Assembly (NCBI RefSeq): GCF_022179545.1
Contig: NZ_AP025518.1
Location: 5,456,001-5,520,000 of the forward strand
Source of the DNA: Mycolicibacterium fortuitum subsp. fortuitum
Lineage (GTDB): Bacteria > Actinomycetota > Actinomycetes > Mycobacteriales > Mycobacteriaceae
Direction: 5' to 3'
Length of the DNA stretch: 64,000 nt
The notes under the pieces are model-generated. The model was given only the letters and a program-made list of their open reading frames with translations, had not been told where the DNA came from and made no database searches. The position numbers were made by a program, and so were the translations under genes. Positions 55,549-62,376 of this stretch are shown in pieces (position 1 is the first letter of the stretch; each line of letters begins with the position of its first letter).

Positions 55549-57072
55549 ATGGGCGCAGGTGAGCAACCACTGGGTTGGACCTCGTCGGATATGAAGGCCA
55601 GTGCTCAAAAGTGTTCGACGCCTTCCCCTAAAGGGCCGAAAAGCCCGCCGGCGCCGGATGGGCTGGAGATCACGGCGGCGGCGATAGAGCAACTAAAAAC
55701 GTCTGCCGAGAGGTTGGTCGAAACCCTCGACGCGGGCGACCAGGAGGGGCGGCGCATCGCTTTCGCCCTCAATGCCGCGGCCAATGCTTTCGACAAGGTC
55801 GTCCAAGAACAGCAACAGGTTTTTGACGCGCAAATGAATGGTGGCAGTGGTACGCCGGCATCCGCCGGACCGGTCGTTCCCGACCTGAACGGAATGGAAC
55901 CGGTGCCGACGATCCGCTGCTTTGGTTTTCCGGCTTCGGCAGACTGGGATTTCTTCACGAGCTGGGAATCTGCGGCGCGAACGATTCATAGTGGGCCTGG
56001 GGCGGATGCGCTACAGAATTTCGCAGATCAATGGCGCGACCTGTGCGGCAAGCTCAAGACCCATCAGATCAATTTCGCTGGTCACACCGGTCTTGAATCG
56101 GGCACCGCCGCGGAAGCATGCGGCACTGCGATGGGCCGCCTGCAGACATGGTGGGACAACATGGGTGACGAAGCAACACGGTTGGGCGCCGAAGCTCAAA
56201 AGTTGGCCTCGGCACACAGAACATTGGTCGATAACCATCCGACAATGGCGGACGTGGAGAATTTCCACCAGACTAGCTGGCTTAACCCATTGGAGAAATC
56301 CGCAAAGTGGGCCTGGTTTCAAGCAAGGTCAGAAGCGGCGCTGCGGGAATACGCAAATAGCACCGACCTCATGGAAATACGGCCAGGAAAGCCACCGTCA
56401 ATTGGAGGGTTGCCGGCAGTCAGCCCCGGTGATGTTCCAAACCGGCCCACGGACTCGATCCCCGAAACAAACGCCGGCCCGAACGACAGCAAGACCCCAT
56501 CCGACGGCGCCCCGTCGACCAGTCGAAGCTCGGTCCCCTCAGTGTCGCCCGCCAGCGCCGGGCCGTCATCCGGTGAGCAGTCTTCAGGTTCGCCCAGCGG
56601 CGGCTCTCCCAGCGGTGGCGGTTCACCCTCCGGTGGCGGTTCGCCCTCGAGTGGTGGTTCACCGGCAGGCAGTGGCATGCCCTCTGGGATGCCTGAAGGT
56701 ATGCCCGAAATGCCGGGGCTCGACGATCCCAGCCTCAAGCCGGCCAGCGCAGGCGGCGGCGGTGGCGGTATGGGCGGTGGCGGAATGGGTGCGGGGCCGC
56801 TTGGCCCTGCCGTCGGTGCGGAAACCGTCGCGGCCTCCCCAGCAGGTGCCCGAGGCGGCGGCGGACCGGCTGCAGCACCCGGCGGTGGTGGCATGGGTGG
56901 CATGGGCGGCGGCATGGGTGGCATGGGCGGTGGCCACGGCCAGCAGGGCAAGGAGAAGCGCCGCGATCCCAAACTCGCCGAAGACGAGGACCTCTACATC
57001 GAGGACCGTGCCTACACCGAGGGCGTCATCGGTCGCCGTGCACGTCGAGACGTCAAGGACAGCAAGCAGTAG
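55549..57072 (+). CDS. espB: EspB homologue (ESX-1 secretion substrate family)
   Basis: 507 aa. Full-length colinearity with M. tuberculosis EspB (Rv3881c): N-terminal PE-like helices (LEITAAAIEQLK, RRIAFALNAAANAFDKVVQE), PPE-like helices (ALQNFADQWRDLCGKLK, EACGTAMGRLQTWWDNM), a Pro/Ser/Gly-rich linker, Gly/Met-rich repeats (residues 400-465) and the EspB C-terminus AEDEDLYIEDRAYTEGVIG. EspB forms heptameric rings secreted by ESX-1. Here the export residues differ: YxxxD is FDKVV (Phe81...Val85) and the WxG position reads GLESG. Gene start ATG 55549 with a strong Shine-Dalgarno sequence. Identity from memory of EspB, very likely. Confidence 0.88.
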   Translation: MGAGEQPLGWTSSDMKASAQKCSTPSPKGPKSPPAPDGLEITAAAIEQLKTSAERLVETLDAGDQEGRRIAFALNAAANAFDKVVQEQQQVFDAQMNGGSGTPASAGPVVPDLNGMEPVPTIRCFGFPASADWDFFTSWESAARTIHSGPGADALQNFADQWRDLCGKLKTHQINFAGHTGLESGTAAEACGTAMGRLQTWWDNMGDEATRLGAEAQKLASAHRTLVDNHPTMADVENFHQTSWLNPLEKSAKWAWFQARSEAALREYANSTDLMEIRPGKPPSIGGLPAVSPGDVPNRPTDSIPETNAGPNDSKTPSDGAPSTSRSSVPSVSPASAGPSSGEQSSGSPSGGSPSGGGSPSGGGSPSSGGSPAGSGMPSGMPEGMPEMPGLDDPSLKPASAGGGGGGMGGGGMGAGPLGPAVGAETVAASPAGARGGGGPAAAPGGGGMGGMGGGMGGMGGGHGQQGKEKRRDPKLAEDEDLYIEDRAYTEGVIGRRARRDVKDSKQ

Positions 57073-57475
57073 CTCGCGTGGTCGTCACCGTGGCACTTCG
57101 GCGAGCGCCGGAAGCCATCCTTGCCTGTCCCGAGCGGTCGTCAGGGGCAAGCGCCAAGCACTGCAAAATATGACGTCAACGGGCATGGGCGGTAGGCGAT
57201 CCGAGCATGCTGGCGCATGCCTGTGAGCTCCAAATTTTGTGACAGGTGGGTCACCCGGGGTCCGGTAAACTCCGCAGCAGTGATGTGACGGAGGCACCAG
57301 GCAGTGCACGCTGCGGTGTTCTCGCGAGGGAGGGGGCGTGCCATGGGCTCGGTGCTCAAAGCGGTGGCGGCGATCGATTCCGTCCAGACTGCCTTTAGGT
57401 CTGTGGCCATGGACGGCGCCGAGTAACGATGACCATGCCAGGATCTGGTGAGGCCGGCCTGAGAAACGAGATCCC
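57073..57475 (+). promoter_or_regulatory. 403-nt gap between espB- and espJ-like genes with promoter signals
   Basis: It contains the inverted repeat GTGAC-AGGTGG-GTCAC (57239-57254) and, 12 nt downstream, TAAACT (57266-57271), a TANNNT -10 element; the repeat covers the -35 region, where a repressor or activator would act. A 27-aa ORF with strong ribosome-binding site follows at 57342. EspL, which separates EspB from EspK in M. tuberculosis, is not present here. Confidence 0.45.
57342..57425 (+). CDS. Possible 27-aa peptide in the espB-espJ gap
   Basis: ATG at 57342 follows a gagggaggggg Shine-Dalgarno run by 5 nt. The peptide begins MGSVLKAVAAIDSVQTAFRS and ends at TAA 57425. An in-frame GTG 13 codons upstream would lengthen it. 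It is amphipathic, resembles no family I know, and could be a leader peptide for the espJ transcript or a chance frame. Confidence 0.35.
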
Positions 57476-58273
57476 ATGACTACACCGCAAACATTGAAGG
57501 TGGACACCGCGCTGTTGGCGAAGGCCGGGCAGAATTTCTCGGCCGCGGCCGAGGCGGTCCCCACCGCCCCGACCCCGTATAAGCCGGGGGGTGCAGATCC
57601 TGTGTCGGCGAAGATCCTCGAGCAAGGGCTCAAGGTAATGGAGCCCGTCAGCACCGGACTGCCCGCCCTCAAGGCTGAGACCGCCAAGTACGCCGGCAAG
57701 GTCAGCCAGGCCGCCAACACCTACGCGTCGACCGGCGGCCAAGCCGCCGACGACATCGGTCGCAAGAGCCAGGACCTCGACCAAGCGGCTGCGCGCGCCT
57801 CTCAAACCGGCAGCGGAGACGCTTCCGGTGCTGCAGCTAGCGGTGCCGGCGGCGACGGCATGGGCCAGTTCGGCCAACTAATCAGCATGGGTATGCAAAT
57901 GGCCGGCCAGGCCGTCCAGGTCCCGATGCAGATGGCAGGAATGGCCTCGTCGGTCCCCCAAACGGTGATGCAAGTCGTCCAACAGGTCAGCCAGATGAGT
58001 GGCGAGAACCAGGGCGAAGACGGTCAGCAAGGGAACCAGAGCGAAGCTGGTAGCACCGCGCAGGGCGCCGAGGGCGCACCGTCAGGCGCAGATGCTGCCG
58101 CCTCCGATGAACGTCGCGACGAGAATCCCGCCGATTCCTCCAACGAACGCCAGCACGCCGATGCTGGCGCTGGCACAACGGCAACCGAGAAGGCCCCCGA
58201 ATCTCACGCCGCGCCGCAGGTCCATCCACGCACCGAATCCACCCCCAAGACCCCTACCGAGGTACTGCTGTGA
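57476..58273 (+). CDS. espJ: EspJ homologue (ESX-1 secretion-associated protein)
   Basis: 265 aa. The first 95 residues align with EspJ (Rv3878): LKVDTALLAKAGQNFSAAAE, then ADPVSAKILEQGL, VSTGLPALKAETAKYAG and AANTYASTGGQAADDIG, a two-helix WXG100/EspC-like module. A Met/Gln-rich hydrophobic stretch (residues about 130-180, e.g. LISMGMQMAGQAVQVPMQMA) follows. The rest is acidic and disordered. EspJ is an ESX-1 substrate of unknown function in M. tuberculosis, encoded beside EspK. Start ATG 57476. It precedes a membrane-protein gene by 28 nt; the cassette order espB-espJ-x-espK differs from the native locus. Confidence 0.82.
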   Translation: MTTPQTLKVDTALLAKAGQNFSAAAEAVPTAPTPYKPGGADPVSAKILEQGLKVMEPVSTGLPALKAETAKYAGKVSQAANTYASTGGQAADDIGRKSQDLDQAAARASQTGSGDASGAAASGAGGDGMGQFGQLISMGMQMAGQAVQVPMQMAGMASSVPQTVMQVVQQVSQMSGENQGEDGQQGNQSEAGSTAQGAEGAPSGADAAASDERRDENPADSSNERQHADAGAGTTATEKAPESHAAPQVHPRTESTPKTPTEVLL

Positions 58274-58301
58274 CGTTTTGCTCTCGTGAGCAGGTGATCC
58301 G

Positions 58302-59465
58302 ATGACCCAACCGCCCAACGGATGGGGCAATCAACCGCTGCCTCCACCGCCTGAGAACGGTTGGCAGGGACAGCAACCGAGCCAGCAGCCACCGATGCAA
58401 TCACCACCATCGTGGGGCCCGCAGTACCAACAACAATTCACTCCGCCACCACCACCGAAGAACAATCGGGCATTGAAGTGGGCACTCGGCGGGACCGCTC
58501 TGATTGCAGTCATCGCCATCACCGCTGTAGTGACCATGTCACTTGGCGGCGGCGACAAGGAAAAAGGGGACGGCAGCGGTCCGGCCCCTACCGCAGGATC
58601 AGGATCCAACTCAGAATTCGCGAGCGCCAACGACACCGGACCCATCACCATCATCACCGAAGACCCGTCGTGCGCCGCGTCGTCGCCAATCCAAAACACT
58701 CTTCATGACAGCCAAGACAACGGCTGGTTGCAGCGAGATCCCTCGATTCCCGCGAGCGAGTGGAGCCCCGACCAGCGAGCGCAGTATCAAGCAGCCGCCA
58801 AGGCAATTCGTAATGCCGCTGACCAAGCCGAACCGCTGGTGAAGCTGACTCCGCATCGCGTCATGCGTCAACTGTACGAGCAGTTCATCGCCTATTCACG
58901 TGCCTACGCCGACAAGGTACCCTCCTACACACCTCCCGATGACAATTTGGTGCGTACCGCGAGCACAGTCCTCAACCTTGTTGGTGATATTTGCGCGGCT
59001 ATTACGGAAGGTTCTGCGGCCGCACGTGCGCCACTTGTTTCGCCCGCAGCGGAGCCGGGGCACGTGGCAGATATTGGCGACCCGGCGAATCCGAAGATGT
59101 TTCTCACAAGCCCCGATCCAGTGTGTTCGGACTGGGTGACGGCAACAGACCGATTCAGCGCTGATACCGCCGAATGGCGCAAGATCCCTCCGAGTATCGC
59201 GGCCGGCGTGTGGACTCCGGAACAAAAGGCCACCACTGAGGCGGTCATACCAATTATGGTCGGAACAGCAGAAACCGCCGAACGACTTGGCCAGCGCAGC
59301 AGCAACCCGGCCCTGCAGGACACAGCCGCGCTTGCCGGACAGTATTTTCGAGCTTTCGCCCAAGCATTGCCTACTTACACGCCCGCGGATAGCTATTTGT
59401 ACGATGCAGCACGCCGTGCTTTTGCCGTCGTCCGGACGGCATGCGCTGCAGCGGGGACCAATTAA
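58302..59465 (+). CDS. Single-pass membrane protein with a duplicated extracytoplasmic domain
   Basis: 387 aa. A Pro/Gln-rich cytoplasmic N-terminus (1-55) precedes one transmembrane helix (residues about 57-82, ALIAVIAITAVVTMSLGGGD). Outside lie two copies of the same about 110-residue helical domain, residues 121-233 and 272-383. Shared blocks: DPSCAAS versus DPVCSDW; DPSIPASEWSPDQRA versus PPSIAAGVWTPEQKA; AYADKVPSYTPPDDNL versus AFAQALPTYTPADSYL; and DICAA versus TACAA. The paired cysteines at both ends of each unit could form disulfides. I do not recognise a function. The stop overlaps the espK start by one base (TAATG), so it is coupled to espK. Confidence 0.8.
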   Translation: MTQPPNGWGNQPLPPPPENGWQGQQPSQQPPMQSPPSWGPQYQQQFTPPPPPKNNRALKWALGGTALIAVIAITAVVTMSLGGGDKEKGDGSGPAPTAGSGSNSEFASANDTGPITIITEDPSCAASSPIQNTLHDSQDNGWLQRDPSIPASEWSPDQRAQYQAAAKAIRNAADQAEPLVKLTPHRVMRQLYEQFIAYSRAYADKVPSYTPPDDNLVRTASTVLNLVGDICAAITEGSAAARAPLVSPAAEPGHVADIGDPANPKMFLTSPDPVCSDWVTATDRFSADTAEWRKIPPSIAAGVWTPEQKATTEAVIPIMVGTAETAERLGQRSSNPALQDTAALAGQYFRAFAQALPTYTPADSYLYDAARRAFAVVRTACAAAGTN

Positions 59466-61750
59466 TGGGAATACCGAAGCCCGACGGTCCCTATGCCAGC
59501 CGCCTGCTGGAACCGGACGGGTGGACTGAGGCCGACGAAGATGAACTTTACAAAGTTGCTGATGACGCCACCCGGGCTCTGCAGCAGTTGACATTTGGCG
59601 CATTCGATCCATGGCGACGGGAGCGTTCCGAGACGTTCGACGGTGGGAGCTGGCTTGGTAGGGCCGCTGGCGCCGCCGACAACAAAGCCGGGAAACACTC
59701 CCGGGAGTTCGTTGCGCAGCAGAACAACCTTGTCAATGTCGTGACCTGGAACAAAGCAGTGGCCGAATTGGTGAAAGGCGCCAAGGAAACCATCACCAGC
59801 AATGTTGACGCGGCGCAGAAGAAGATCGAAGAATACGAGGCCTTTTCGGCCTTTGGCCCCGTGGGCGCCCTCATTAAGGCGATCGCAATCAATCACACAA
59901 TAAACACCTATCATGAGCTTAACCGCGCCGAGATCACAAACACGGCGAATGCAATCCAGACGGCCGACACCTGGAAATCGCCAGCCAATTCCCTTGAGCA
60001 ATTTCTTAACCAGAAACAGTCCCCGATTGCGCCAGCAGCTGGGCCTCCAACAATTGGTGGACCCGAGCCTGCCCAACCAGCACCTAGCAACCCACACACC
60101 ATACAAACAGCATTTTCTTCACGCGGTGACGCGGACGGCGACAACGCGTTCGACCGACGTCCCGTGCCACAAGCAAATGAGCCCGTCACCGCAACCGCAG
60201 AACCGGACTCCCCGCGGGGCGATGCCGTCGGCGACAACGCATTCGACCAACGTCCGGTGCCACAAGCAAACGAGCCCGACCCCGTAGCTGCAGAACAGGC
60301 TCGTCCACGCGGCGACGCCGATGGCGACAGCGGCGCCATTGCTAATCCCGTCAACCCAACAAATCCCCCACCCGGCGCGACAAACCTAGGTGGCCTCCCG
60401 CCTACGGCAACGCAAGCCGCGCGTCCAGCGGGCACCCCTGCGTCACCGCTGTCGACCACATCGGGCACCACTGCGACGCCTTCGGCTGGTGCCCCCTCAG
60501 GCACACCCGCGTCGACGGCAGCAGCGTCCGGAGCGCCGTCGGCGACACCGCCGGTTCAGCCCGCAGGCGCGGGTCCGGCTGCGGATGCGGCAGCAACGAA
60601 AGCCCCTGTGGCACCACCGATGCAGTCCTCGCCGATGAGTTCAGCACCGCTGAGTGCACCCCCAGTGGCGGATCCGCATCCCGCCACGCCGGCAGCTGCC
60701 TCCACCTCCACGGGCCCCGCCGCTTCAACAGCGAGCGGCCCCGCCGCTGCCCCGCCGGTCAGTGCGCCCAGTACCGGCGGCGGCGCGACAGGCGGCGGCA
60801 TGGGTGGCGGTATGGGCGGTGGTATGCCGTTGGGTGCGCCGCCTACGGCACCTCCGGCCGCACCGGTTCCTCCGGCCGCAGCCGCGGCAGCTCCGCCTCC
60901 CGCTGCGGCGGCGCCGCCGCAGGGTGGTGCGCAAGTCGCTCCGGTTCCGGTGTCGGCAGCGCGCGCAGAACGCGACGCGGCCCAGAATGCGGTACGCCGC
61001 AACGCCGGTGAGCACGATCCGCTCAGTGTCGCGCGCCGGATCGCGGCCGCGCTGAACGCGCCCGACATGGTGAACGTCGACGACTTCTTCTTCCACTGGA
61101 TCACCGCTGTCACCAAAGACGGCAAGATCGTCGTCGCAAACAACTACGGCTTGGCCTACATCCCTGAACAGGTCCAGCTACCGCAACAGGTGGTGATGGC
61201 CTCCGCGGATGAATCGATCTCGCCTGCCGAGCGGGGCAGCTGGGCAACCTTCCCGATCATCGCGATACAGCGTTGGGCCCAGCATCACGACAAGGAGTTG
61301 CGGGCGGTCATCGGCACCGAGGAGCAGTTCGCCGGCACGGATGCCGGTGCGCACCAGGTGATTCTGACGCCTGAGGACATCCCGACCAGCGGCAAGATGA
61401 CGGGCCGTGACCGTCTGCAGGTGATTGCGCCGGAGATCAGTGCCCGGCTCGCCGGCTTCAGTGATGCCGATTTGGTAAGTGTGTTGCCTCCGGCGCCGGC
61501 AGATTCGAATCCCCCCGAGGATCAACGAGGTGAGCTGTGGGACCGCGTCTGGCAGCCGCTGTGCAGTAGCGCTTCCAACCGCGGCCAGGCACATCTGCAG
61601 GCGTTCGTGGCGTACGCGGCGCACGCCCAGGAGCATGCTTTCTACGCGGCGCACTCCGCTGCGGAACCCCAGGATCAACGCAAGGCAGCCGACGCGTTCA
61701 TCTACTGGCAGCACGTGGGCCAGACGATCGCCGACGCACTTGCCACGTAA
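59465..61750 (+). CDS. espK: EspK homologue (ESX-1 secretion-associated protein)
   Basis: 761 aa, colinear with EspK (Rv3879c, 729 aa). N-terminal region: PKPDGPYASRLLEPDGWTEA, a WXG motif (Trp63-Leu-Gly65 in GGSWLGRAAGAAD) and helix pairs typical of the ESX substrate fold. The middle 300 residues are Pro/Ala/Thr rich with a 31-residue repeat, followed by a Gly-Met repeat (GGGMGGGMGGGM). Residues about 496-761 form the conserved C-terminal domain: HDPLSVARRIAAALNAPDM, VVANNYGLAYIPEQVQLP, VILTPEDIPTSGKMTGRDRL and IYWQHVGQTIADALA. EspK binds EspB and the ESX-1 ATPase in M. marinum, as a chaperone-like adapter. ATG 59465 overlaps the upstream stop. Confidence 0.9.
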   Translation: MGIPKPDGPYASRLLEPDGWTEADEDELYKVADDATRALQQLTFGAFDPWRRERSETFDGGSWLGRAAGAADNKAGKHSREFVAQQNNLVNVVTWNKAVAELVKGAKETITSNVDAAQKKIEEYEAFSAFGPVGALIKAIAINHTINTYHELNRAEITNTANAIQTADTWKSPANSLEQFLNQKQSPIAPAAGPPTIGGPEPAQPAPSNPHTIQTAFSSRGDADGDNAFDRRPVPQANEPVTATAEPDSPRGDAVGDNAFDQRPVPQANEPDPVAAEQARPRGDADGDSGAIANPVNPTNPPPGATNLGGLPPTATQAARPAGTPASPLSTTSGTTATPSAGAPSGTPASTAAASGAPSATPPVQPAGAGPAADAAATKAPVAPPMQSSPMSSAPLSAPPVADPHPATPAAASTSTGPAASTASGPAAAPPVSAPSTGGGATGGGMGGGMGGGMPLGAPPTAPPAAPVPPAAAAAAPPPAAAAPPQGGAQVAPVPVSAARAERDAAQNAVRRNAGEHDPLSVARRIAAALNAPDMVNVDDFFFHWITAVTKDGKIVVANNYGLAYIPEQVQLPQQVVMASADESISPAERGSWATFPIIAIQRWAQHHDKELRAVIGTEEQFAGTDAGAHQVILTPEDIPTSGKMTGRDRLQVIAPEISARLAGFSDADLVSVLPPAPADSNPPEDQRGELWDRVWQPLCSSASNRGQAHLQAFVAYAAHAQEHAFYAAHSAAEPQDQRKAADAFIYWQHVGQTIADALAT
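60122..60340 (+). repeat. 93-bp tandem repeat in the espK linker
   Basis: Two full copies (60122-60214 and 60215-60307) and a partial third (60308-~60340) encode 31-residue units starting RGDADGDNAFD or RGDAVGDNAFD, with the shared RRPVPQANEP-type block. The period is 93 nt, in frame, so copy number could vary between strains without breaking the gene. Confidence 0.85.
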
Positions 61751-61761
61751 CCGGCGGGCTG

Positions 61762-62376
61762 CGGCATCTCCTCCAGGGCCCTGCAGCGGCCCAGAACTTC
61801 TACCAGACAGCGGTGTCGTGCATGGACACGGCGTGGAAGCCCCTGATCACTGCGGCGGGAATGGAATTCCGTAGCCCCAAGGTATCTCTTGCCGAAGGAT
61901 GCGATAGCGACGGGATGCGCGGCTTCGCAGGCCAGTACTGCAGCAAGACGGAAACTCTGTATGTGCCGCTTTCCACCTTGTCCCCGAGGAAAGACAGCGC
62001 CGAGGTGATCTTCAACCTGGCGGTACTCGCCCATGAATACGGCCATCACGTCCAGCACCTCATCGGAACCTTGGGTGAAATGTACAAACAGGCGCGAGCC
62101 GTGGGCGAGCAGTCCGAACCAGGACTGGAACTGTCGCGCCGCATGGAGCTACAGGCGCAGTGCTTCTCCGGCATGTTCGTCGGCTCCATCGTCGACACCG
62201 GAGGCCGGTTCACTACCGCCGATTACCAGGTGATTGCAAACGGCAATTGGGATGCCGTTTCACCACGCGACCACGGATCGCCTGAGCACTACGGATCCTG
62301 GTGGGACCACGGCTACCGTCTGAACAAGATCGGCGAGTGCAACACCTGGCTCTCCCCTGCCGGCGACGTGTCATAG
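61762..62376 (+). pseudogene. N-terminally truncated second metallopeptidase copy
   Basis: The only start in frame is a GTG at 61813 (187 aa), but homology to copy 1 begins earlier, at GPAAAQNFYQTAVSC from about 61762, 11 nt after the espK stop. It keeps the zinc site HEYGHH and the RRMELQAQC ligand block, and GGWW-like and GECNTWLSP tails, but lacks the cytoplasmic tail, transmembrane helix and linker seen in copy 1. Without an export signal the product would stay in the cytosol. The 3' 67 bp are nearly identical to copy 1. It overlaps the permease gene by 6 nt tail to tail. Function unlikely. Confidence 0.75.
62310..62376 (+). repeat. 67-bp direct repeat, right copy (3' end of metallopeptidase 2)
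   Basis: Matches 55202-55268 in nearly all positions, including the segment encoding RLNKIGECNTWLSP. Confidence 0.85.

Noticed and set aside
56560..56940. Possible CRISPR or satellite array in the Gly/Ser/Met-rich part of espB
   Set aside because: The repeats are short, in frame and code for low-complexity Gly-Ser and Gly-Met; there are no unique spacers or cas genes.
54117..62376. A complete ESX (type VII) secretion locus
   Set aside because: No EccA-E, MycP, EspG or small EsxA/EsxB-like gene is present; only substrate-type and accessory genes are seen.
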